Under the pieces are notes generated by a model that saw only the letters and a program-made list of their open reading frames with translations, ran no database searches and was not told the origin of the DNA. The position numbers and the translations under genes were made by a program. Below, one piece after another: positions 7,590 through 13,690 of a stretch of DNA of 20,656 bases. This DNA is from Brevundimonas sp. UBA7534 (lineage in GTDB: Bacteria > Pseudomonadota > Alphaproteobacteria > Caulobacterales > Caulobacteraceae), in assembly GCF_002479325.1 (NCBI RefSeq), contig NZ_DLMO01000092.1:385-21040 (forward strand), read 5' to 3'. Every line of letters starts with the position of its first letter. Positions within the stretch are counted from its first letter, which is position 1.

Positions 7590-8561
7590 TCAGGCCGTCA
7601 GCAGGCGGGGCAGTTTGAAGGTGACGGTCTCGCGCGCGCCGGCGTCCTCGCTGACGACGGCGTCGAAGCGGGCGGCGATGGCCTCGACCAGGGCCGCGAT
7701 CAGGGGTTCGGGCGCCGAGGCGCCGGCGGTGACGCCGACGGTGTCCACGCCGTCGAACCAGGCCCAGTCGACCTGGGAGGCGTCATCGACCAGCCGGGCG
7801 TCGCGGGCGCCGGCGCGCATCGCCACCTCGACCAGCCGGGCCGAGTTGGACGAGTTCTTGGAGCCGACCACCAGCACCAGCTCGCAGCCCTGGCCCAGGG
7901 TCTTGACCGCCTCCTGCCGATTGGTGGTGGCGTAGCAGATGTCTTCCTTGTGCGGGTCGGGCAGTTCGGGGAAGCGGCGCTTGAGCACCTTGAGGATGCC
8001 GGCGGTGTCGTCGACCGACAGGGTCGTCTGGGTGGCGTAGGCCAGCGGCTGGTCGCCGGGGCGCTCGAACCGCTCGGCGTCTTCCTCGGTCTCGACCAGG
8101 CTGATGGCGCCCGGGGGCAACTGGCCCATCGTGCCGATCACCTCGGGGTGACCGGCGTGCCCGATCAGGACGATGTGGCGCCCGGCGGCGTGATGGCGCT
8201 CGGCCTCGACATGGACCTTGGACACCAGGGGGCAGGTGGCGTCCAGGAACAGCATCTCGCGAGAGCGGGCCGTCGCCGGCACCGACTTGGGCACGCCGTG
8301 GGCCGAAAAGACGACCGGCCGGTCGTCGGGACATTCGTCCAGTTCCTTGACGAAGACCGCCCCCATCGCCTTCAGCCGCTCGACCACATGGCGGTTGTGG
8401 ACGATCTCGTGACGCACATAGACCGGGGCGCCGTACTTCTCGATGGCGCGCTCGACGATCTGGATGGCCCGGTCCACCCCGGCGCAGAAGCCGCGCGGCG
8501 TCGCCAGGCGCACGGCGATCGGGCGGCGTTCGGGCGAAGGAGGCGGCACGTGGGCGTTCAT
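7590..8561 (-). CDS. ispH: 4-hydroxy-3-methylbut-2-enyl diphosphate reductase IspH
   Basis: IspH performs the last step of the MEP pathway, turning HMBPP into IPP and DMAPP with a 4Fe-4S cluster. The three cluster-ligand cysteines are present at C26 (TPRGFCAGVDRA), C110 (LDATCPLVSKVH) and C209 (EDICYATTNRQ). Substrate-binding elements VRHEIVHN, FSAHGV, LIGHAGHPEVIG and VGSKNSSNS are also intact. The ATG at 8561 gives 323 residues; 23 extra upstream codons in the same frame are Arg/Pro-rich, unlike the family, and are left out. It is convergent with scpB (6 bases apart, no obvious terminator between) and divergent from the ATP synthase genes. Its cluster presumably comes from carriers such as the ErpA encoded upstream in this window. 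Confidence 0.95.
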   Translation of the reverse strand: MNAHVPPPSPERRPIAVRLATPRGFCAGVDRAIQIVERAIEKYGAPVYVRHEIVHNRHVVERLKAMGAVFVKELDECPDDRPVVFSAHGVPKSVPATARSREMLFLDATCPLVSKVHVEAERHHAAGRHIVLIGHAGHPEVIGTMGQLPPGAISLVETEEDAERFERPGDQPLAYATQTTLSVDDTAGILKVLKRRFPELPDPHKEDICYATTNRQEAVKTLGQGCELVLVVGSKNSSNSARLVEVAMRAGARDARLVDDASQVDWAWFDGVDTVGVTAGASAPEPLIAALVEAIAARFDAVVSEDAGARETVTFKLPRLLTA

Positions 8562-8692
8562 GACCGCCAACCTAGTCCTTCCCGGCTCGACCCGCCACGG
8601 CGTCGGGCGGCTCAAGGGCGGGATTCTCACATAATGGAGAGCGACGCTTCGTCACGTCGGCCCTGTGGATGAAGAAAACCGAATATAGACAA

Positions 8693-8746
8693 AGTCTTAA
8701 GTCTTATGTCGCGCGCCTTGACCTATCGGCCGCTCACGATTAGTTT
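8693..8746 (+). promoter_or_regulatory. putative promoter and tandem repeat upstream of the F0 ATP synthase operon
   Basis: TTGACC at 8718-8723 is followed by a 17-base spacer and TAGTTT at 8741-8746, a reasonable housekeeping promoter some 65 bases before atpI. Just upstream is an AT-rich patch with the 7-mer AGTCTTA repeated in tandem (8693-8699 and 8700-8706), which stands out in this GC-rich DNA and could be an UP-like element or a binding site. Matched by eye only. Confidence 0.4.
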
Positions 8747-8811
8747 CCGCGCCGAATTCAGACCCGCCCGGACGCACCGTTCGGGCGCTGAGCGCACAGG
8801 CCCTGTCCCCT

Positions 8812-9171
8812 ATGACGGAATCGCGTGAAGAGGCGATCAAACGCCTCCAGCAAAGCGCATCCGAACTGGAGGCGCGGACCACGGCGGAGAAATCCGCCGA
8901 ACTGACCGGCCAGAAGGTGGCCGGGCAGGCCTACAAGATCATCGCCGAACTGCTCGGCGGGGTCTTTGTGGGACTGGCGTTCGGTTTCGTCGCGGATTGG
9001 GTCCTGGGGACCCGTCCGTGGGGTTTGATCGGCGGCGTCCTTCTGGGCTTCGCCTTGTCGATTTACATGGCGCGCCGTACGGCCAACCGGCTGATGGCGC
9101 AGGCGAAGGCGCAAGGGACCACGGCTCCGTCCGAACCCTATGTCGAAGCCGGCGAAGACGAGGAACGATAA
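8812..9171 (+). CDS. atpI: F0F1 ATP synthase accessory protein AtpI
   Basis: AtpI is a small membrane protein encoded at the head of atp operons. It is implicated in c-ring assembly or Mg2+ handling but is not a structural part of the enzyme. The 119-residue protein has a charged N-terminal helix (about 1-40, with SREEAIKRLQQSASELEAR). Two membrane helices follow (about 47-63 and 68-88), containing GGVFVGLAFGFVADWVLGTRPWGLIGGVLLG in short blocks typical of the family, and then a hydrophilic acidic tail. The ATG at 8812 is the first in frame after the putative promoter. Six bases separate it from atpB, so it is the first gene of the operon. Confidence 0.9.
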   Translation: MTESREEAIKRLQQSASELEARTTAEKSAELTGQKVAGQAYKIIAELLGGVFVGLAFGFVADWVLGTRPWGLIGGVLLGFALSIYMARRTANRLMAQAKAQGTTAPSEPYVEAGEDEER

Positions 9172-9177
9172 GGCTCT

Positions 9178-9963
9178 ATGGCCGATCCGATTCATCAGTT
9201 TCAGATCCAGAAGGTCATCGACCTTCCCGACGTGACCTTGCCGGTGCTGGGCACGGTGGACCTGGCGATCACCAACTCGCACATCGCGATGACGGCCGCC
9301 TTCGTGGCGATCGTCGGCTTCCTGGCCGCCGTGACCTCGAACGCTCAGGTGGTGCCGGGCCGTCTGCAGGCCGCCGGAGAAGGCGTGTTCGGCCTGATCG
9401 ACAACCTGGCGGATTCCATCATCGGCCACGACGGTCGCAAGTATTTCCCGTTCGTGTTCACGATCTTCCTGCTGATCCTGGGCATGAACCTGCTGGGCCT
9501 GTTCCTGACCTTCACGGCGACGTCGCAACTGGCCATCACCGCCACCTTCGCGCTGATCACCTTCGGCCTGGTGCTGGTCGTCGGCTTCGCCAAGAACGGC
9601 CTGGGCTTCTTCAAGCTGTTCTGGCCGATGGGCGCGCCGCTGCTGCTGCGCCCGGTGGTGGGCCTGATCGAGTTCGTCTCCTTCCTGCTGCGGCCGATCA
9701 CCCTGGCGCTTCGTCTGTTCGGCAACATGCTGGGCGGCCACGTGGCGCTGAAGATCTTCGCCGGCTTCGTCGTGTCGCTGGGCCTGCTGGGCCTGAGCGG
9801 CGGCGTGGGCCTGCTGGCCTTCCCGGTGGCGGCCCTGTCGCTGGGCATGGTCGTCGCGCTGACCGCGCTGGAGTTCCTGGTGGCCTTCCTCCAGGCCTTC
9901 GTCTTCGCCGTTCTGACCTGCATCTATCTGAACGATGTGGTCAACCTGGACCACGCCCACTAA
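9178..9963 (+). CDS. atpB: F0F1 ATP synthase subunit a
   Basis: Subunit a forms the two proton half-channels against the rotating c-ring. The 261-residue protein has five or six hydrophobic segments and the conserved block LRPITLALRLFGNMLGGH. That block includes Arg179, the counterpart of the essential E. coli Arg210. It also has the C-terminal helix LEFLVAFLQAFVFAVLTCIYL with the conserved Gln239. Length and order fit alphaproteobacterial homologs. Start ATG lies 6 bases after the atpI stop; the C-terminus ends in DHAH. It is followed after 57 bases by atpE. Confidence 0.96.
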   Translation: MADPIHQFQIQKVIDLPDVTLPVLGTVDLAITNSHIAMTAAFVAIVGFLAAVTSNAQVVPGRLQAAGEGVFGLIDNLADSIIGHDGRKYFPFVFTIFLLILGMNLLGLFLTFTATSQLAITATFALITFGLVLVVGFAKNGLGFFKLFWPMGAPLLLRPVVGLIEFVSFLLRPITLALRLFGNMLGGHVALKIFAGFVVSLGLLGLSGGVGLLAFPVAALSLGMVVALTALEFLVAFLQAFVFAVLTCIYLNDVVNLDHAH

Positions 9964-10020
9964 GGGCCGGTTCAGCCTCTTCACCCCAACCACCAACGAC
10001 TTTAATCTAGGAATACAATC

Positions 10021-10245
10021 ATGGACGCTGAAGCCGCGAAGTACATCGGCGCTGGTCTCGCCACCCTGGGCATGATCGGTTCGGCCCTGGGCGTGGGCAA
10101 CATCTTCGGCCAGTTCCTGGCCGGCGCCCTGCGCAATCCGTCGGCCGCCGCCGGCCAAGTCGGCAACCTGTTCGTGGGAGCCGCCCTCGCCGAAGCCCTG
10201 GGCATCCTGGCCTTCGTGCTCGGCATCCTGATGATCTTCGGCTGA
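10021..10245 (+). CDS. atpE: F0F1 ATP synthase subunit c
   Basis: This is the c-ring proteolipid of 74 residues: two membrane helices (about 8-32 and 48-72) joined by the polar loop ALRNPSAAAGQ. The proton-carrying carboxylate is Glu58 in VGAALAEALGILAF. The first helix has the tight-packing small-residue pattern GAGLATLGMIGSALGVGNIFG. An AGGA motif (10009-10012) precedes the ATG by eight bases in an A/T-rich leader (tctaggaatacaatc) unlike the rest of the operon, which should favour strong translation of this high-copy subunit. The stop codon lies inside a perfect palindrome, and a second hairpin follows, both described separately. There is no Na+-binding signature. Confidence 0.96.
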   Translation: MDAEAAKYIGAGLATLGMIGSALGVGNIFGQFLAGALRNPSAAAGQVGNLFVGAALAEALGILAFVLGILMIFG

Positions 10246-10284
10246 TATCAGCCGATACGGCGCGCGGGGTTCGCCTGCGCGCCG
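10240..10284 (+). promoter_or_regulatory. two hairpins between atpE and atpF'
   Basis: A perfect 14-base palindrome GGCTGATATCAGCC (10240-10253) spans the atpE stop codon. Five bases on, CGGCGCGC (10258-10265) pairs perfectly with GCGCGCCG (10277-10284) around an 11-base loop. Neither is followed by a T-run, so they are not intrinsic terminators. They are placed to act as an mRNA-processing or stability boundary that raises subunit c output over its neighbours, which is inference. Confidence 0.55.
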
Positions 10285-10311
10285 CTCATCTGATCCTGCA
10301 GTAGACGGTTC

Positions 10312-10884
10312 ATGGCCAGCACCCACACCATCGACGCGGTCCCGCCTTCGGTCGAACGGGACCTGCACGCCGAGACGGCGACGCCCGGCGAGCACGGCTC
10401 GGGCGGCCTGCCGCAATTCCAGTTCGAGCACTGGGCCGGACAGATCGGCTATCTGCTGATCCTGTTCGCCGTCCTGTATCTTCTGGTGTCCAAGGTCTTC
10501 GCGCCGCGTCTGCGCAAGGTGATGGACGAACGGGCAGACACCATTTCCACCGCTGTCGCCACGGCGCGTCAGGTCCAGGCCGAAGCCGCCGAACAGGCCG
10601 CCCAGGCTCAGGCCGAGGTGGTCAAGGCCCGTGCCGATGCGCGGGCCGCCGCCGCCGCCGCCAAGGCGCGCGTCACCGAAGAGGCCAATGCGCGCCAGAC
10701 TGCGGAAGAGGCGGTCGTCAACGCCCGCATCGCCGAAGCCGAGGCCGCGATCGGCAAGACCCGCGACGCGGCGATGTCGAACGTCTCCACCATCGCCTCC
10801 GACGCCGCGGGCGCCATGGTCGAGCGCCTGACGGGCAAGGGCGCGACGGCCGCTGAACTGGCCGCCGTCAAGGGAGCCGCCTGA
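10312..10884 (+). CDS. atpG: F0F1 ATP synthase subunit b' (first b-type subunit)
   Basis: This is one of the two different b-type stator subunits used by alphaproteobacteria in place of a b homodimer. The 190-residue protein has an N-terminal extension of about 40 residues, one membrane helix (about 43-63, YLLILFAVLYLLVSKVFAPRL) and then a long Ala/Glu-rich coiled coil (70-170) with RADTISTAVATARQVQAEAAEQAAQAQAEVVKA-type heptads. The family name varies (atpG, atpF2 or atpX). Its last base is the first base of the next ATG (TGATG), so translation is coupled to atpF. It probably forms a heterodimer with the following gene's product. Confidence 0.9.
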   Translation: MASTHTIDAVPPSVERDLHAETATPGEHGSGGLPQFQFEHWAGQIGYLLILFAVLYLLVSKVFAPRLRKVMDERADTISTAVATARQVQAEAAEQAAQAQAEVVKARADARAAAAAAKARVTEEANARQTAEEAVVNARIAEAEAAIGKTRDAAMSNVSTIASDAAGAMVERLTGKGATAAELAAVKGAA

Positions 10885-11399
10885 TGAACCTGATCTTCGA
10901 ACACGGCATCTGGAATCTGTCGAACGCCGAGATCTGGGTCGGCGTCGGTCTGCTGATCTTCTTCGGCATACTGATCGCGGCGGGCGTGCCGAAGATGGCG
11001 GCCGCCCAGCTGGACGCTAAGGGCGCCAAGATCCAGGCCGACCTGGACGAGGCCGCGCGTCTTCGCGCCGAGGCCGAGGCCATGCTGGCGCAGATCCGCA
11101 AGGAAAAGGCCGAGGCCGAGGCGCAGGCCGCCGGTCTGTTGGCCGCCGCCGAGGCGGACGCGCGTCGACTGGAAGCCGAGACCAAGGCAAAGCTGGAAGA
11201 GACGCTGGCGCGTCGCCAGAAGCTGGCCGAGAACCGCATCGCCCAGGCGGAAGCCCAGGCGTCGGCCGAGGTCAAGGCCGCCGCCGCCGACCTGGCCGCC
11301 AAGGCCGCCGAGGATATCCTGGCCGCGCGTCTGGCCGGCCAAACCAAGGATCCGCTGTTGGATGCGGCCATCGCCCAGATCGGCGACCGGCTGAACTGA
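10884..11399 (+). CDS. atpF: F0F1 ATP synthase subunit b
   Basis: This is the second b-type stator subunit, 171 residues: a short periplasmic start (MNLIFEHGIWNLSNAEIWV), one membrane helix (about 17-36), then a long charged coiled coil reaching the end, rich in Ala, Glu, Lys and Arg. The sequence DEAARLRAEAEAMLAQIRKEKAEAEA is typical of bacterial b subunits, here shorter at the N-terminus than the b' partner. The start overlaps the preceding stop by one base. It is the last gene of the F0 cluster. No delta, alpha, gamma, beta or epsilon genes follow, as expected where F1 is encoded elsewhere. A strong intrinsic terminator begins about 20 bases after the stop. Confidence 0.93.
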   Translation: MNLIFEHGIWNLSNAEIWVGVGLLIFFGILIAAGVPKMAAAQLDAKGAKIQADLDEAARLRAEAEAMLAQIRKEKAEAEAQAAGLLAAAEADARRLEAETKAKLEETLARRQKLAENRIAQAEAQASAEVKAAAADLAAKAAEDILAARLAGQTKDPLLDAAIAQIGDRLN

Positions 11400-11418
11400 T
11401 CGGCGGACCCGAACGATC

Positions 11419-11452
11419 AAAGGACCCCGGCGTCTCCGTCGGGGGCCTTTTT
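11419..11452 (+). terminator. intrinsic terminator of the F0 ATP synthase operon
   Basis: A 14-base-pair stem (11419-11432 with 11437-11450), having one A-G mismatch and one G-T pair, closes a TCTC loop and ends in a run of five T (11448-11452). The opposite strand also reads as a hairpin followed by TTT, so it may serve the converging gene at 11471 too. Confidence 0.88.
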
Positions 11453-11470
11453 ATGCGCCGGAGCGCGAGG

Positions 11471-11938
11471 TCAGTGGGCGGGGGCGCCGCCGATGATCGT
11501 GGCCCCACGCTTTTCACGCGCGACCAGGCGGGCGTAGACATTGCCCAGCACGATGCCGAACACCGCATGGGTGATCAGCAGCCAGGCCACGGTGCCGAAG
11601 CCCGCGCCGCTGGAGAAGGTGCGGTAGTCGCCCAGCATGAAGACGCCGAGCATCATCACCACCCAGGCGCCGACCGCGAAGACGATGCCCTTGGTCTCGG
11701 GCGTGTCCGTGGGCAGACGGGGGCACAGATAGCCGAACAGCGGCCCCAGGATGAAGACGCCGCTGAACAGGTGAATGCCCCATCCCACGGCCAGATTGCC
11801 CGGCATGCCGATCACGCTGGCGATGACGCCCTGGAAGGGGTCGAACCAGTTGAGGAACATGTTCGGGATTTCGAGCAGTGATGCCGCGATCGTGGCGAAG
11901 ACGCCGGCGACCAGGCCCTTTTGTACGCGTGACATCAT
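11471..11938 (-). CDS. DUF6789-like four-helix membrane protein
   Basis: This is a hydrophobic protein of 155 residues with about four membrane helices. The pattern KGLVAGVFATIAASLLEI at the start, then GWGIHLFSGVFILGPLFGYL, KGIVFAVGAWVVMMLGVFML and THAVFGIVLGNVYARL, matches what I recall of the DUF6789 family; the function is unknown. The ATG at 11936-11938 is preferred because GGGAGG lies about ten bases before it; a second ATG follows at once, and a TTG in frame at 11956 overlaps that ribosome-binding site. It is transcribed toward the atp terminator and stands apart from the next minus-strand gene by 130 bases. Confidence 0.8.
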   Translation of the reverse strand: MMSRVQKGLVAGVFATIAASLLEIPNMFLNWFDPFQGVIASVIGMPGNLAVGWGIHLFSGVFILGPLFGYLCPRLPTDTPETKGIVFAVGAWVVMMLGVFMLGDYRTFSSGAGFGTVAWLLITHAVFGIVLGNVYARLVAREKRGATIIGGAPAH

Positions 11939-12067
11939 GACCTGAGCGCCTCCCAACGCTTGTTACGGTTCTCTGATAACGCGAAAGGGAGAATACGCCG
12001 GTCAGGCGCAGGGCGGGTTCAACTTCCCGTGGTTAGCACGCGCAGCACGACGAGCGCCGATTCACCG

Positions 12068-12478
12068 TTACGAACGGCGAAAAAGCCTTCTGAAAGAACG
12101 GCGAATTCGCTTACGCAACCGCACAAGACGGCGGCGCCGGCGCAGCACCATTTTTTCGGCCCGCAGGGCCTGCTGCCAGAAGACGGGCGCGATCTCGGGC
12201 TTGCGACGCATGAGTCGGCGGAACGGATAGACCCATTTCGGCCGAGCGTACTGGGCGCGGATGAACTGACGCTTGGCCCAGAAGGAGCTGCGCAGGATCA
12301 GCATCAAACCGACCGCGATCACTGGAATGCCGCCAGGGCCCGGCAGCGGCGCGATCAGTATTCCCAGCAGCACGACCAGAAGGCCGCCGGCCATCAGCGC
12401 CCAGCGCCGGGCGGTCCGCAGCAGGCGGCTGCGGGATCGGGCGGGCGAGGGCAGGGCGAGGGAGGAAGCGTAGGTCAC
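12068..12478 (-). CDS. PGPGW-type transmembrane protein with Arg-rich tail
   Basis: The core contains a hydrophobic stretch (WALMAGGLLVVLLGILIAP), the motif PLPGPGGIP and a second hydrophobic stretch (VIAVGLMLILRSS), which is the pattern of the putative PGPGW membrane family; its role is unknown. The rest is cytoplasmic-looking and becomes extremely basic: 16 of the last 28 residues are Arg or Lys, ending RRSFRRLFRRS. The start is uncertain. The frame is open from a GTG at 12580 (170 residues), but the first 34 residues are Pro/Arg-rich and look untranslated, so I chose the GTG at 12478, giving 136 residues. Neither candidate has a good ribosome-binding site. Confidence 0.65.
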   Translation of the reverse strand: MTYASSLALPSPARSRSRLLRTARRWALMAGGLLVVLLGILIAPLPGPGGIPVIAVGLMLILRSSFWAKRQFIRAQYARPKWVYPFRRLMRRKPEIAPVFWQQALRAEKMVLRRRRRLVRLRKRIRRSFRRLFRRS

Positions 12479-12690
12479 GGAATACGGCAGGTGGGTAGGA
12501 GGGCGCCTTATGACAACGGCCGCCGCGGCCGTGCGATCCCTCGTCGGGAAAGGAAACGGCGGCCGTGGCGACCGCGCCACAGCCCTACGAAGGCGCTGCG
12601 TCGATGGCCGTCGCGTGTCCGACAGGTGAAGCTTTGGTCATGATCCAACAGAGCCGGCGCCCTGTGGTCTCGCCGCCACGCCCGATGCGG

Positions 12691-12774
12691 TCAGCCGTAA
12701 CGGACGCCGGTCAGGCGCTCCGACTCGACCCACAGACGACGCGCAATGTCGGGGTCGAGCGCCGCCCGATCAAT
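12691..12774 (-). pseudogene. out-of-frame C-terminal end of the SDR gene
   Basis: Reading on the minus strand in the frame beginning ATT GAT at 12774 gives 27 residues, IDRAALD at the start and ESERLTGVRYG at the end, then TGA at 12691-12693. The sequence ARRLWVESERLTGV is what I would expect as the end of this SDR group. It joins the upstream frame if two bases are restored in the GCGC at 12775-12778 (for example GCGCGC), giving PARID across the junction. It is not an independent gene. Confidence 0.7.
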
Positions 12775-13597
12775 GCGCTGGGCCGGGCGGGCCGCGCATT
12801 TCCTGGATGCCCTGAGGACCGTAGTAGCCGCCCGGCGCGACATCGGGCGCGGTCGCGGCCATGAGAATGGGCTGCGCGCCCGCTGCGGCGGACTGGCTGA
12901 GAAGGGGCGTCAGCCACCGAAGGCCCAGACGCATCAGGCCGCTGGGGCCGCTCGACATCAGGCCTGTGCTGGCGAAACCGGGATGGGCCGCGACGCTGGT
13001 CAGGCCCCAGCCGTTCGCGTCGCTGCGCCGCTGCAGCTCGATGGCGAACATCAGCATGGCCAGCTTGGACTGCTGATAGGCGCTCCAGGGCCGATAGCCG
13101 GACGTCAGGTTAAGATCGTCAAGGCGGATGCGAGCGCCGCGGTGGGCGACGCTGGACAGCTGAACCACGCGCGCGCCGCCAGCGATCAGCAGCCGCGACA
13201 TCCGCCCGACCAGGGCGAAATGGGCCAGATAGTTGGATCCCAACTGCATCTCGAACCCGTCGATGGTCGTCTCTCGGCGGGGTAGGGCCATGACGCCGGC
13301 GTTGTCGATGAGGATGTCGATAGGGCGTCCCTCGGCCGTCATCCGCTCCGCGAAGGCCTGAACCGAAGCCAGGGCCGCCAGGTCCAGCGCCTGGAACCGC
13401 ACGACCGCACGGGGGTGTCGCGACCGAATCGCGACCTGGGCCCTGGCGGCCTTGTCGGGATTGCGGGCGGCCAGAACCACCTCGGCGCCCTTGGCGGCCA
13501 ATACGCAGGCGGTTTCGAACCCCAGCCCTCCGGTGGCGCCGGTGACGACGGCCAGGCGGCCGGAGAGATCGGGGATGGCGTCTGGCGTCCAGGTCAT
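12770..13597 (-). CDS. short-chain dehydrogenase/reductase, C-terminus frameshifted
   Basis: This is an NAD(P)-dependent oxidoreductase of the SDR family, close to the retinol-dehydrogenase/protochlorophyllide-reductase-like group. It has the nucleotide-binding TGATGGLG (19-26), DNAGVM (98-103), the catalytic Ser in QLSSVAHRG and Tyr174/Lys178 in SAYQQSK. The frame stops after GGYYGPQGIQEMRGPPGPAH, where relatives continue. That continuation is present in another frame (see the next entry), so the gene is probably damaged or the read contains an error. ATG 13597 gives the family-like start MTWTPDAIPDLSGR. An ATG at 13654 has a far better ribosome-binding site and would add 19 residues. It lies just downstream of gcvPB and may be read through from it. 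The substrate cannot be told. Confidence 0.85.
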   Translation of the reverse strand: MTWTPDAIPDLSGRLAVVTGATGGLGFETACVLAAKGAEVVLAARNPDKAARAQVAIRSRHPRAVVRFQALDLAALASVQAFAERMTAEGRPIDILIDNAGVMALPRRETTIDGFEMQLGSNYLAHFALVGRMSRLLIAGGARVVQLSSVAHRGARIRLDDLNLTSGYRPWSAYQQSKLAMLMFAIELQRRSDANGWGLTSVAAHPGFASTGLMSSGPSGLMRLGLRWLTPLLSQSAAAGAQPILMAATAPDVAPGGYYGPQGIQEMRGPPGPAH

Positions 13598-13656
13598 CGC
13601 GCGACATTGCCGCGCGGGTTCCCGGCGAACAAGCCGTTGCGGCGCGGTCGGCATGG

Positions 13657-13682
13657 TCCTCCCCTCCGTGTGAAGGGGAGGA
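13657..13682. repeat. hairpin with CCTCCCC/GGGGAGG arms between gcvPB and the SDR gene
   Basis: TCCTCCCC (13657-13664) and GGGGAGGA (13675-13682) form a perfect 8-base stem with a 10-base loop, 8 bases past the gcvPB stop in transcription order. No T-run follows on the minus strand, so termination is uncertain. The 3' arm on the minus strand is also the Shine-Dalgarno-like GGGGAGG just before the ATG at 13654. Confidence 0.6.
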
Positions 13683-13690
13683 TATCGGCG

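Noticed and set aside
8758..10431. A 557-codon open frame on the minus strand
   Set aside because: It is antisense to atpI, atpB, atpE and atpF', whose catalytic residues are intact; the low-complexity Q/H/R-rich product matches no family.
11453..11881. Plus-strand frame downstream of atpF that might be read as another atp gene
   Set aside because: It lies beyond the intrinsic terminator and opposite a membrane protein with clear helices; its product has no hydrophobic segment or F1 motif.
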